A stretch of DNA of 64,000 nucleotides from Acidimicrobiales bacterium (GCA_027452005.1 DAIDHF010000005.1:36548-100547), one strand, 5' to 3'. Shown: positions 29,301 through 37,967, numbered from the stretch's first letter. Translations and numbers: made by a program. The notes: generated by a model from the sequence alone, not told the origin.

Positions 29301-30138
29301 CAAAGGCCACTGAGAGACTTTCCATGCTCCCGATAACAGCGGCTGCCAAGGGCAAGAGCAGGGCCTCGGGACCCACAACCGAGCCGACGTTTTCCCCCTG
29401 AATTGGAGCGGTAAGGATAGACCCGACTGCAGACAGGGCCGCTGCTACAATCCACGAGATCATCGACAGACGTTTTACCGGTACTCCAAGCAAGGTGGCC
29501 CGATCTAGCGAGTCTGCCGATCCTCTAATTGCGATGCCTAGATCGGTCCTGCCTAAAAACCACCACAGCCCGACCAAGACCAGAGGGACCACGACCATAA
29601 CTACAATAGTGTCTGACTTGAACAAAACAGGTCCGAGATGAAAGCTGGCTGCCGATGGGAAGTGGAAGTTACTAACCGAAGACATACCCCCGGTTCCATA
29701 GATACTGGGTAAGGCAATCTCGGCCGCCCCGAGAAGTTGGGCGATACCAATAGTGGCCACCGTGACTATAAGTCTGGGTGCCTTCGACAGGCGTCGGATA
29801 ACAATCAGATCCACCAAAGCACCGGTGGCTAATCCCACTACTAACCCAATTGGAACGGCCTCGAAATAGGTCAAGTGCGATCCTGAAACCATGATCACCG
29901 AAAACGACGCACATAACCCCCCAATTTCGGCCTGAGCAAAGTTGATAATTCTCGTCGACCGGTATATCAAAATAAGACCCATCGCGGTCATTGCATTCAA
30001 GGCCCCAAAGATGATCCCCTGTAAAGCTATCCCAAATGGAAGTCCACCGGGCATGAGATGACCTGCCAGTGTCCACACCACGGCCACGGTCAACCCAGCA
30101 ACTGCCCAGTTTAGCGTGACTTTCTTTTTATCATCCAA
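26377..30138 (-). CDS. Branched-chain amino-acid type ABC importer: LivH-LivM-LivF-LivG in one polypeptide
   Basis: 1253 residues, TTG start with AGGGG seven bases upstream, and no stop or frameshift. Order: LivH-like permease (about 10-320; NAMTAMGLILIYRSTRIINFAQAEIG), LivM-like permease (about 355-655; GWAGQISLGQFAFVGVGG), LivF-like ATPase (about 720-955; Walker A GTNGAGKS 754-761, signature LSGGE, Walker B D880/E881) and LivG-like ATPase (about 990-1253; Walker A GSNGAGKT 1022-1029, signature LSTGT at 1139-1143, D1163/E1164, switch His1198). This chain contains all four core domains of an HAAT-family importer. It follows its binding protein by 35 bp. Hydrophobic amino acids are the usual substrates, but amides or urea are possible. 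Confidence 0.9.
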   Translation of the reverse strand: MDDKKKVTLNWAVAGLTVAVVWTLAGHLMPGGLPFGIALQGIIFGALNAMTAMGLILIYRSTRIINFAQAEIGGLCASFSVIMVSGSHLTYFEAVPIGLVVGLATGALVDLIVIRRLSKAPRLIVTVATIGIAQLLGAAEIALPSIYGTGGMSSVSNFHFPSAASFHLGPVLFKSDTIVVMVVVPLVLVGLWWFLGRTDLGIAIRGSADSLDRATLLGVPVKRLSMISWIVAAALSAVGSILTAPIQGENVGSVVGPEALLLPLAAAVIGSMESLSVAFVASLGLGVFEEAIRWSYPQSQTPAVDVGAFVVILAALLVRRSKARRSDELETGEAISIREVRPIPYLAKELIELKVFKYLVPAVALVAAILLPTIASDSRVLLISDIAIYSTIALSLVVLTGWAGQISLGQFAFVGVGGAVTGATLVHDHLNIFLALIIAGLIGACGAMLIGLPALRVPGLYLSAVTLAFAVPVNTYLLSSKYFPTLNPSYIPRPLVAKRFDLNHSLDFYYLCLGVLVLAFYLAYNLRRTRAGRSIVAVRENSKAAAAYGISPIRSKLLAFAVSGALAGAAGGLYVVGLQGIQYGGFDPELSIVVFTMVVVGGLGSPLGAVVGAIYVYGIQYWLHGAWVYLASSTGLLLVLMIFPEGLGSLIYRVRDYFVRTVVGRRDMQEVRNRRTQQVVADVNISETTHRAAIRLGALEDLELSAPSAQGVGVGDVVNPLIICEGVSASYGETQVLFEVDSAVGAGEVVALLGTNGAGKSTLLKVMNGLVIPTSGKITFAGQDITTWSPQQRARAGLVTVPGGRGVFTSLTVEENLKLAGWLNRSDRIFIQDAIDKALIIFPSLKARYTTRAGLLSGGEQQMLTIAQAMLCKPKLLLIDELSMGLAPAVVGELLRVVKTLSDSGVTVMVVEQSVNVATIISKRALFMERGRIRFSGPTPNLAQQPELLKSVFLRAASKASKVRTGLDASRSVENPNNELKPESTQQKVLEVKSASKSYGGVIAVKDVSISVAEGEILGIIGSNGAGKTTVFDICSGFVIPDVGKIILSGTDITHFGPNWRARNGLGRVFQESRIFPSMTVSEALSVAFENHVDVKDPLASLLGLGAVVDSERIIAQKMEMLLEQLGLSRWHDAYVSELSTGTRRILELGCIMAHDPQILLLDEPSAGIAQRESEALAELLRGIASQTRASMIIIEHDVPLVSSVADQLVCMHLGEIISRGSTSKVLNDPLVIDAYLGRDEETLIGAGPKLAQ

Positions 30139-30173
30139 GTGAGTACCCCTTCATGTATTAATCCTCTATCGGG

Positions 30174-31769
30174 TCAGCTCTTGCCAAAACACTGCAGTTG
30201 ACCTTTAGGTATTTGTTTCCCGGCCCGGGAATATAAGAACTGCCTACCTCCAAAACACGGCTCCATGGCACCTCTTAGGCCATCCTGGTTGGACGTAGCA
30301 TTTGGATCCCACCACAGCAGTTGAAAGCTCGATGACGGGTCGTAGACGTTAGGCCCAAAGTTCCAAGTGCCATACATCCCGGTCGACGACGAGTTGGTCA
30401 ACTTATGAAACGCGGCTTGAAAAGTGGTAGGTGTTAGATCAGGCCCGGCCATCTGGAGCGCAGAAAAGAAGAGTAAGATCGGAGCATATGCCCAACCGAG
30501 TGAGTAGGTTGGCAGAGGTTGATCGCCGGGCGAAGCGCCCTTTTCAAAGGTCACGTAGTCCTCTTGTGACTGGGCCGGGCCCGACGCAATTCCGGGAACT
30601 ATGACGTGGTTCATCTCCAGTGGCGCCTCAGAGGCAAAGTGCCGGTTCAGGGCATCCGCGTCTATGTTTCCCCCAGTAAATGACGGCATAAACAGCCACT
30701 CGGGGTGATACCCATCGGCTTGGGCCTGTTGCATAAATAGTCCAGGAGACACCGGGTCCTCGTCGGCAAAGATCACCGTGGTAATCCCGGCTGCCTTCAT
30801 CTGCTCGATTATGTTGATAATTTGCTCGGGCAGATTTTGTGGGGTGAAGTTGAACGTGCCCACCTTGTCCGGACTTACCCCAAAGGATTTTAGATCATTT
30901 ACCAGGTCAGTCTCACAGACCTGAGCAAAGGGGTTGTCGTTATAGATAATCCCGAACGACCGGGTCTTTTGCTCGAGGGCCGGGTCTCCAGCAAAGACTG
31001 CCGGCATCGCCTTCATTCCGTTTCCAACGGCCGCTGCTACGGCCGAGTTTGATTTGTTGCAATCGGGGCCCGGCGTGTATATGTAGGGCTCCTCAGCCTT
31101 GTAGGCCGCTGTGTTTTGAAGATACAACAAGGGAAACGAGATGACCTTTTGGTCGGATAAGGCCGTCGTATAGTACTGACTTGAATCAGCCAGGGACAGG
31201 TCGGCGAAGGCCCCCAGTGACCGAGCCGTGACGGCGTCGGCTTCGGCCTGAGCCTGGTCTCCCCCGGTCATCTCCTGGATCAGGTCACCTTTGCCATTGA
31301 AGGGCTTTAGAACCACCTTTCGCCCGTAGAGCTCAAAGTACTTGTTGAACACTTTCAAGACGGCATTTAGAGTATCTACCGCCTGAAAGTTCTGGCCAAT
31401 AATCTGTTTTGGTAGGAGCGAATATATCTCGTTGAGATCTGTGGAGGCGAACTCGCGATAAGTAATTGTAATTGTCTTTCCCGTTACCCCATGAGAGGTA
31501 GCGCCTCCATTATTGCCCTTCCAGGCAGGCTCACACTCTGGGGCGTAGTTCGACCAAGGAACCTGACGAACCCCTGGGGCACATTTTACCCCACCAACAG
31601 TCACCCCAGCAGACCCGGGAGTTGGTTGAGCCGTAAATGAACCTCCTGACGGGATTGCACTACTTGTCCCGGAAGTCTTTGAGACCGAGGGGACAAAAGT
31701 CAAGACGAGTACCAGGACGGCCACGAACACGGCAAAGCCCAGATAACGCCGGATTACCTTTACTATCAT
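30174..31769 (-). CDS. ABC transporter substrate-binding protein (Leu/Ile/Val-binding type)
   Basis: 531 residues, long for the family (about 380-430). The N-terminus has a hydrophobic segment (YLGFAVFVAVLVLVLTFVP) without a lipobox, so it is secreted or held by an uncleaved anchor. Then comes the type I periplasmic-binding fold: KTITITYREFASTDLNEIYSLLP, GRKVVLKPFNGKG, and the later TFNFTPQNLPEQIINIIEQMKAAGITTVIFADEDP. Four cysteines near the C-terminal half (GPDCNKSN, VCETDLVN, EPCFGG, LQCFG) may form disulfides. It lies between the diguanylate cyclase, whose stop overlaps its ATG by 4 bp, and the fused permease/ATPase gene, so it is the binding protein of that importer. Confidence 0.85.
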   Translation of the reverse strand: MIVKVIRRYLGFAVFVAVLVLVLTFVPSVSKTSGTSSAIPSGGSFTAQPTPGSAGVTVGGVKCAPGVRQVPWSNYAPECEPAWKGNNGGATSHGVTGKTITITYREFASTDLNEIYSLLPKQIIGQNFQAVDTLNAVLKVFNKYFELYGRKVVLKPFNGKGDLIQEMTGGDQAQAEADAVTARSLGAFADLSLADSSQYYTTALSDQKVISFPLLYLQNTAAYKAEEPYIYTPGPDCNKSNSAVAAAVGNGMKAMPAVFAGDPALEQKTRSFGIIYNDNPFAQVCETDLVNDLKSFGVSPDKVGTFNFTPQNLPEQIINIIEQMKAAGITTVIFADEDPVSPGLFMQQAQADGYHPEWLFMPSFTGGNIDADALNRHFASEAPLEMNHVIVPGIASGPAQSQEDYVTFEKGASPGDQPLPTYSLGWAYAPILLFFSALQMAGPDLTPTTFQAAFHKLTNSSSTGMYGTWNFGPNVYDPSSSFQLLWWDPNATSNQDGLRGAMEPCFGGRQFLYSRAGKQIPKGQLQCFGKS

Positions 31770-34012
31770 CGACCCGACGTGGCGCTGAACAACCTAAACG
31801 TATTTCTCCCGGCTTCCTTGGACTCATACATTGCCTCATCAGCACAGCTCACCAGCGCGTCGTAAGTGCTCCCGTTTTCTGGGGCTATAGCAATTCCAAT
31901 ACTCCCCGACACCTCAGCAACGTTCCCGTCACCTAGGTCAAATGGAGCACTCAGGACCTCCAGAATTCGTTCGGCCAACTCGTTTATCCGTGGCGGGTCG
32001 GTCATTCCGGGGGCCAAGATACAAAACTCGTCTCCGCCTAGCCGAGCAACGGTGTCTTGCTTACGAGTAGCCGACAGGAGTCTCTCGGCAACCTGGCGGA
32101 TCAGCTCGTCTCCGGCCCCGTGCCCCATAGTGTCATTGACCTGCTTGAACCGATCGAGATCTATAAAGTACAGTGACAGAAGTTCACCCGTCCTATCAGA
32201 CCTGGCAATAGCCGTGTCAACCCTGTCTTGAAGCAGGCGTCTGTTGGGCAACCCGGTCAGGGCATCGTGTAGAGCCATGTCCTTGATCTTCTCTACCAAC
32301 TTAGCGTTTTGAAAAGCGACCACGGCCTGATTGGAAAGTCCCTCAATTAACTCCCGAACATGCTTGTCTGACCTAAGCTGATCAGCTATCTCCCTCTGAT
32401 ATAAGGCCACCACGATCCCAATAACCCCATCTGGGCTTTCAAGAGGAGCCAAAATTGACGTGGATGACTCGGCACCAGCTAACAGAGACCGGGCATAAGG
32501 ATCCTCATCGTACTTGTCAACTATTAGAAACTCACGATCGTCACGAAGCCTCTTGACATATGGACTGTCTTGATCACCGATCCTAATCTCAGGGAGAGTT
32601 TCGCGCGAGGTTAGCCGACTCGACCGAGAGTTCTGTCCGTCTTCAATAAGTGAGTCTACGGACGCACAGCTGGCCGTCAAGACGAATACCTCGTCGTCGG
32701 AATCCCAAACAAACACACTTGCCAGGTCACAACCCATTACCACCGGGACAGCCTCGGCGAGTTGCTCGGCAACTTCAATTGAAGTTGACACCTTGGCCAG
32801 GCCCCCAGCAAAGCCCAAAAGTGCCCTAGCCGTGGTGTCAGAGCGACGGGCCTCATCTAAGGCCGTGACCACATCTAAGGCCGTGGCCGCGTAATCGGCG
32901 TACACGGTCAAGATTCCCTGTTCTTGTTCGAAGAATTCGTTCCCAGCTGGATAAACTGCCGCTATCTTCCCGTAGTGCCTACGCGAGGACTGGATGTCTG
33001 CAACAAGAATGGACGTCCGGGCAACGTCTTGGGAGTTCGAGAGCAAGGTCTCGGCCATTTCCTCGGCCTCTTCGAACTCAAATCCCCGGTAGTGGGTCCG
33101 GATGTCATCCGCGTCATCGCTGGGGCGAACGGCCAAGATGTACTTGGGTGCATTTACCGCGTAAGCCGCCTTGTTGGCTATTCGAGACAGAACTGCATTT
33201 ATATCGTCATCAGACAACAAATCGGCGGCTATTGCATACACACCCTCGAGGCGCTCTTGCATGGCTGACAGCTGACGCTCTAGCTGGCCGACCTTGGTTG
33301 CATCGTCTAGGTCCAGACCTGACTGAGCCTCTACAATCCCTTGGTCGTCCCAGGCCATGGCAAAAAGGCTTGTCCCCTCGTCCACAAAGCTCGACCACTG
33401 ACCCTGCTCCCATGCCACCGAGTACAGGCAGTACCGACCTCCCTTAGCCTGGCACTCAGACTCAGTAATTGTCGCCGGGACTAGTTCAAATAAAACCGGG
33501 ACCTGTGATATTACCCCCTTGGTCATCTCACAGTCTTGTGCGTGACGCCTATACCCGACTTTGGCCTCGCACTTGATTACCGCGTGGGCCTCGCCGACCT
33601 CAAACGCGTCCATGGGACCAACCGTTGTAAACTTGGCAGACACCCGGGACATATTCCGATAGCACTCAGCCGGATTTCCAAGCGCTCTTAGAAGGTCAGT
33701 TATCTCGGTTGTATCGTAGTCAGTGATTATGTACTCGCCGATCTTTCGACCGATCTCTTGATCTTGGGTAATCTTGACTGCTGCATCCAAGAGGGCGCAA
33801 CATCGGTCATAGGACGACCAAGTGGTCTGATCTTCCAGTTCACTTACCGATCGTGTTTCTCCACTTTCAGTAATAATTTCCTTTACAGCATCTTCGCCAA
33901 AGGACTTCCTGACATATCTGACGATTGCCCGCGACATGATCCCGGATACGTCATCCTTGGAATCGACTAACTTCTCGGACTCTTCAGATTTCTTCTTTCC
34001 AAATGGACCCAC
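31766..34012 (-). CDS. Diguanylate cyclase with V4R-like, GAF and GGDEF domains
   Basis: 748 residues, GTG start preceded by GAGG. The N-terminal part (about 20-220) ends in ECQAKGGRYCLYSVAWE, a cysteine/glycine motif seen in V4R/heme-NO-like sensory domains; two GAF-like regions follow (about 255-385 and 400-570), then a catalytic GGDEF domain (about 585-748). The active loop GGDEF is intact (659-663) and an RxxD inhibitory site (RKQD, 650-653) sits five residues before it, so it should make cyclic di-GMP and be product-inhibited. No EAL domain is present. It is the first gene of the amino-acid importer operon, an unusual place for a cyclase. The sensed signal is unknown. Confidence 0.85.
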   Translation of the reverse strand: MGPFGKKKSEESEKLVDSKDDVSGIMSRAIVRYVRKSFGEDAVKEIITESGETRSVSELEDQTTWSSYDRCCALLDAAVKITQDQEIGRKIGEYIITDYDTTEITDLLRALGNPAECYRNMSRVSAKFTTVGPMDAFEVGEAHAVIKCEAKVGYRRHAQDCEMTKGVISQVPVLFELVPATITESECQAKGGRYCLYSVAWEQGQWSSFVDEGTSLFAMAWDDQGIVEAQSGLDLDDATKVGQLERQLSAMQERLEGVYAIAADLLSDDDINAVLSRIANKAAYAVNAPKYILAVRPSDDADDIRTHYRGFEFEEAEEMAETLLSNSQDVARTSILVADIQSSRRHYGKIAAVYPAGNEFFEQEQGILTVYADYAATALDVVTALDEARRSDTTARALLGFAGGLAKVSTSIEVAEQLAEAVPVVMGCDLASVFVWDSDDEVFVLTASCASVDSLIEDGQNSRSSRLTSRETLPEIRIGDQDSPYVKRLRDDREFLIVDKYDEDPYARSLLAGAESSTSILAPLESPDGVIGIVVALYQREIADQLRSDKHVRELIEGLSNQAVVAFQNAKLVEKIKDMALHDALTGLPNRRLLQDRVDTAIARSDRTGELLSLYFIDLDRFKQVNDTMGHGAGDELIRQVAERLLSATRKQDTVARLGGDEFCILAPGMTDPPRINELAERILEVLSAPFDLGDGNVAEVSGSIGIAIAPENGSTYDALVSCADEAMYESKEAGRNTFRLFSATSGR

Positions 34013-34140
34013 CAGGCTACCTCTATCTAGCTACCGTAGAACGTTAGTTTTAAATTGTAGCTGACGCCGCGTCAGTTTTCTCAAAAACTGACATTTGTAA
34101 ATTTGCGCCCTAAAACGTCACCTCTCCCCTGGCAGCCCTC

Positions 34141-34875
34141 TCACAATGCCAGGCTGGCCCCGCCATCTACAACGACCGAGGCACCGTTGATATAAGAGGC
34201 ATACCTAGAGCACAAAAAGGCTATCACATGACCAAAATCCTCAGGATTACCCATTGGAAAGCTTGGGGTTTCCCCGGGCTTGATCAGGTCTTTCATTCGG
34301 TCTGTTGCATGGGTCCCCGGGCTTATCAGATTCAACGTGACCCCCGTCCCGGCAAGCTCTTTAGCTGCCACTTTGGCCCAACCCCACAAGGCAACTCGGG
34401 CGGCGTTCGAAAGAGGCAACGAGGCAATAGCCTGATGAATAGACGAAGACGCTATACACACTATCCGTCCTGCTCCGATAGTTTTCATGGGCTCAATGCT
34501 CTCCCGAATTAGCCTAACACTCGACACGAAATTGGCATTTACCGCGCGTGAAATATCTTCGTCGGTAACCTCAAGGGCCTTTGAAACCGGAGGACCTCCG
34601 GCATTTGCAATCACAATGGTTGGTGGTCCAAAGACATCTCGGGTAAAGTCCACTAAAGCCCGCGGCGACTCGGGGTCTGTTATGTCGCACGCAAAACCCT
34701 CGACGAACTCAGACTCCTTGCGTAGTTGGTCTATTGCCCGATCTAGTGCGTCTTGGCTTCTACCAGATATGACCACCCTAGCTCCCTCTAGGGCTAGTGC
34801 CCTGGCCGCCTGGAACCCGAGCCCCTTAGATGAAGCGGCCACCACGGCCACTTGGCCGTCAATACCTAGGTTCAT
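34141..34875 (-). CDS. Short-chain dehydrogenase/reductase-like protein lacking the catalytic tyrosine
   Basis: 244 residues. The Rossmann fold is clear (VAVVAASSKGLGFQAARALALEGARVVISGR; later NAGGPP), but the NAD loop is AASSKGLG and the expected YxxxK reads SNAARVALWGWAK, where the tyrosine position is not a tyrosine. The serine region is ASSSIHQAI. This wording matches a recognised SDR subgroup related to beta-ketoacyl reductases that lacks the complete catalytic tetrad (for example Pseudomonas PA3511-type proteins, from memory). Its ATG overlaps the lipB-lipA stop by 4 bp (ATGA), so it is translated with the lipoate genes. Enzymatic activity is uncertain. Confidence 0.75.
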   Translation of the reverse strand: MNLGIDGQVAVVAASSKGLGFQAARALALEGARVVISGRSQDALDRAIDQLRKESEFVEGFACDITDPESPRALVDFTRDVFGPPTIVIANAGGPPVSKALEVTDEDISRAVNANFVSSVRLIRESIEPMKTIGAGRIVCIASSSIHQAIASLPLSNAARVALWGWAKVAAKELAGTGVTLNLISPGTHATDRMKDLIKPGETPSFPMGNPEDFGHVIAFLCSRYASYINGASVVVDGGASLAL

Positions 34876-36467
34876 GCGTCAGCCCGCATTGGACCCACGG
34901 GTAATAGTTCATCGACCGAAAGTTGTGGTGAATCAAGGGCCCTTTTCGCGTGATATGACGACCTGGTAAGGGGAGACGATTCAACATGGCCAAAGCCCAG
35001 ACCCTTGGCAATGTCGCAGAGGTCATCAAACTCGGCCGGTGTCCACCACCGATCAACCGGGAGATGATTCATGGATGGCCTTAGATACTGTCCGATCGTC
35101 AGAATCTGAACCCCGACAGCTCTCAGATCATAGAGTGCCCTGGTAACCTGGTCTAGATTCTCGCCTAGGCCTACCATGATTCCCGACTTAGTTATAAGCC
35201 CGGCCCTGTGGGCACGTGCCAGGACCCCAAGACTTCGGTGATAAGAGGCTGATGGACGAACCCGGCTTTGAAGCTCTAACACAGTCTCTAGATTGTGATT
35301 CAAGATATCGGGTTCAACCGTAAATATCTGGTCAAGACTTTGCTGATCTCCTTTGCAGTCGGGAATCAACAGTTCAATCTTGGTCGACCGAGAGAGCCTC
35401 CTAATTGCCTCTACTGTCTTTACGTACCCACTCGCTCCCCCATCTCGAAGATCATCTCTGGCGACGGCTGTGACAACGCAGTGCTCAAGACCCATGTCAT
35501 AGACGGCCTGGGCCACCCGATCTGGCTCACCCGGATCGAGCGGAAGTGGCTTTCGAGTATCAACCAGACAAAACCCACAGGCCCGACTACAGCGTTCTCC
35601 ATTGATCATAAAAGTCGCCGTTCCCTGGGACCAGCACTCGTAAATGTTTGGGCATCCGGCCTCCTCACATACCGTGACCAACGACAGGCCACGTAGTTTA
35701 GATTTGAGGACCCGGTAGTCTTCACCCATGTTAGCCCGAGTCCGAATCCAAGGTGGTTTACGTTCAATTGTAGTCTTGCGACGGGTGACTTTTGGAATAA
35801 AACTTCCAGTTACCGCTTTAGCCAGGTCAACCTTTTCAAAACTAAAGTGTCTGGCGAAAGAGTCCGTTAGTGCCTCGATTAGCTCTTGATGATCTAGTTG
35901 GTAACCCTCGTTAGCTAGGGAGGTCACCCCGAGGTCTTTCAGACCACATGCCACAATCTGGTCGTAACGCGACAGGTCTACGTCATGGTTCAACGCAAAC
36001 CCGTGCATGGTACGTCCCTTAGAGATTCTGACCCCAATCGCACAGACTTTTCTTGGTTTATTACCAGTGGGCTCGAACCAGACTCCGGGGCAACCCGGGC
36101 GATGTCCTAGATCTTTTACCCCTAAAGATTTCAGGGCACTAATTACTACCTCTTGTAGGACTCCAACGTATTTGGCCACAAACCCAGAAGATACCTTGAG
36201 ATTCACAATTGGATAGCCAACAATCTGCCCTGGTCCGTGATAGGTCACTTCGCCCCCGCGCTTTGCCGCGACAACTGGAATGGGTGGATTGTGGCGATCG
36301 AAGAGCAGATTGTCTTCTTGGCTTCTTGTCCCCAACGAGTAGATTTCCGGATGACTGAGTAACAATAGGTATTGCTCGGTTGAGTTTCCCCAGATTGACT
36401 CCTGGAGTTCTATGGCCTCGTGAAAGGATACCTTTCCAAGCCAGCGGGCATGAAGGTAAGTTCTTAT
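34872..36467 (-). CDS. Octanoyltransferase-lipoyl synthase fusion (LipB-LipA)
   Basis: A single frame joins both enzymes of lipoate assembly. Counting from the TTG at 36365: the LipB part (to about 185) has GGEVTYHGPGQ, Lys106 and the catalytic Cys140 (VACGL). The LipA part (about 195-497) has auxiliary-cluster cysteines 233, 238 and 244 (CX4CX5C), radical-SAM cysteines 259, 263 and 266 (CX3CX2C) and the final RSSYHAKR. Upstream of the TTG the frame still encodes conserved LipB sequence (HARWLGKVSFHEAIELQES), yet contains no ATG, GTG or TTG; the first plausible start is ATA at 36467, overlapping the sucB stop by 4 bp. I therefore extend the gene to 36467 with reservation. Confidence 0.85.
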   Translation of the reverse strand: MRTYLHARWLGKVSFHEAIELQESIWGNSTEQYLLLLSHPEIYSLGTRSQEDNLLFDRHNPPIPVVAAKRGGEVTYHGPGQIVGYPIVNLKVSSGFVAKYVGVLQEVVISALKSLGVKDLGHRPGCPGVWFEPTGNKPRKVCAIGVRISKGRTMHGFALNHDVDLSRYDQIVACGLKDLGVTSLANEGYQLDHQELIEALTDSFARHFSFEKVDLAKAVTGSFIPKVTRRKTTIERKPPWIRTRANMGEDYRVLKSKLRGLSLVTVCEEAGCPNIYECWSQGTATFMINGERCSRACGFCLVDTRKPLPLDPGEPDRVAQAVYDMGLEHCVVTAVARDDLRDGGASGYVKTVEAIRRLSRSTKIELLIPDCKGDQQSLDQIFTVEPDILNHNLETVLELQSRVRPSASYHRSLGVLARAHRAGLITKSGIMVGLGENLDQVTRALYDLRAVGVQILTIGQYLRPSMNHLPVDRWWTPAEFDDLCDIAKGLGFGHVESSPLTRSSYHAKRALDSPQLSVDELLPVGPMRADA

Positions 36468-37915
36468 AGCTCCTGGTTCCAGTCGCGAGTCTCTACAACC
36501 TCTTTCATGGTATTCAAGAATCTGGCCGCTACGGCCCCATCTATTACTCTGTGGTCAAAGGAAAGAGCCAGGTTTCCAACCGAGTGAATACCAATGGACT
36601 CAGATCCATCTGAGTTAGTTATCACAACCGGCCTCCTCTTTACTGAATCTGTCGATAAGATAGCCACTTGGGGCTGGTTGATTATAGGGGCCGTAAGCAA
36701 CGTTCCAAAGGGGCCCGGGTTGGTAATCGTAAAGGTGCCCCCGGCTATATCATCAGCCCCAAGCCGTTTGGTCCTGGCTTTTTCTGCAAGCTCTCGTATC
36801 TCGCGGGCTATTGCACGTAGTCTTTTGGAATCTGCCTTTTGGATGACTGGAACTATAAGACCCTCATCATTTAGATCTACCGCGATACCAATGTTTATAT
36901 CGTGATGTACTATTAAACAGTCATCACCGACGGATGAGTTGACGACTGGCCAACTCCTTATGGCCTGAACAACTGCTACTACCAAGAAGGGTAGATAGGT
37001 AAGAGTGTGGCCCTCCTGTGCCTTGAAGTCATCTCCAATATGTCTTCTTACTGACTCGACGTGCTCGTAGTCAACTTCAGTAACCACTAGGGTATGCGCC
37101 GAGGTCGCCTTGGACCTTACCATGTGCTCGGCCGTTCTTCGCCTGATGTTAGAAAAGGCAACTACTTCGTCATTTTGACCAGGTACTGCATACTGAGTCC
37201 CCGTATATTGCGCTTGCTGAGAAACTTGCGACATACTTAGCCCCGTTGGGCGATCCCCGGGTTCCCTAGATGATGGCAGGGTTGAACTAGCTTGATCTGC
37301 TCTAGAACTCACACTATTGGATGACGGCCCCCGGGCCTCTGGGCCCAACGGTCGGCCTTGAGAGGACCTGGCGTCAATTTCCCCTAGTACGTCATCGCGA
37401 GTTATACGACCCCCTGGGCCAGTACCAACTATCGTAGTCGGATCTAGTCGGTTTTCATGAATGAGACGCCGCACTACTGGTGACAACAACCTTCCCTGCG
37501 AGTCTCCTGAAGTACTTATTGGTCCCCCAGGAGCCACCTGCGTGGTTGATGAGTCGCGGTTCTCGCCAGGTAGAGTTAGCTCCGGGGAACTTTGGGGCAA
37601 TGGTGGTGGAGTTTCCGGGGCACTTTGGGGCAATGGTGGTGGGCCCAGTCCCGTTTCAGGTTGTCCTCGAACCTCATCGGCCGATTCACCAATGACTGCT
37701 AGGGCAGTGCCAACTGCCACGGTCTCACCTTCTTGAACTAGAATCTTAGACAGAACTCCGGCCTCGGCTGAGGGTACCTCCGAGTCCACCTTGTCAGTAG
37801 AAACCTCAAAGAGGGGTTCGTCCCTCTCGACCCGGTCGCCGGGAGCTTTTAGCCACTTGGTGATGGTCCCCTCGGTAACCGTCTCGCCCAACTGGGGCAT
37901 TACTATTTCAGCCAC
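36464..37915 (-). CDS. sucB: 2-oxo-acid dehydrogenase E2, dihydrolipoamide acyltransferase (SucB-like)
   Basis: 483 residues. One N-terminal lipoyl domain (1-80) with lipoyl Lys42 (STDKVDSE), a proline/serine-rich linker (about 85-140) containing an 11-residue repeat, an E3-binding domain (about 143-178; SPVVRRLIHENRLDPTTIVGTGPGGRITRDDV), a second linker and the acyltransferase core (about 255-483) with TFTITNPGPFG and catalytic FDHRVIDG (His455, Asp459). It moves acyl groups from lipoyl-lysine to CoA in the pyruvate, 2-oxoglutarate or branched-chain complexes. E1 genes are not here, so the exact complex is open. lpd lies 52 bp upstream and lipB-lipA overlaps its end. Confidence 0.9.
   Translation of the reverse strand: MAEIVMPQLGETVTEGTITKWLKAPGDRVERDEPLFEVSTDKVDSEVPSAEAGVLSKILVQEGETVAVGTALAVIGESADEVRGQPETGLGPPPLPQSAPETPPPLPQSSPELTLPGENRDSSTTQVAPGGPISTSGDSQGRLLSPVVRRLIHENRLDPTTIVGTGPGGRITRDDVLGEIDARSSQGRPLGPEARGPSSNSVSSRADQASSTLPSSREPGDRPTGLSMSQVSQQAQYTGTQYAVPGQNDEVVAFSNIRRRTAEHMVRSKATSAHTLVVTEVDYEHVESVRRHIGDDFKAQEGHTLTYLPFLVVAVVQAIRSWPVVNSSVGDDCLIVHHDINIGIAVDLNDEGLIVPVIQKADSKRLRAIAREIRELAEKARTKRLGADDIAGGTFTITNPGPFGTLLTAPIINQPQVAILSTDSVKRRPVVITNSDGSESIGIHSVGNLALSFDHRVIDGAVAARFLNTMKEVVETRDWNQEL
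37582..37643. repeat. Two 33-bp period direct repeats in the sucB linker
   Basis: A 29-base word starting TCCGGGGAACTTTGGGG at 37582 recurs at 37615 with one mismatch. It encodes the repeated linker unit PPPLPQS-PE. Such Pro-rich linkers expand and shrink easily. Confidence 0.85.
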
Positions 37916-37967
37916 TTGTTACACCTCCAGATTTGATTTACTCGCCATGGGGCACCGATCGTGGCAG

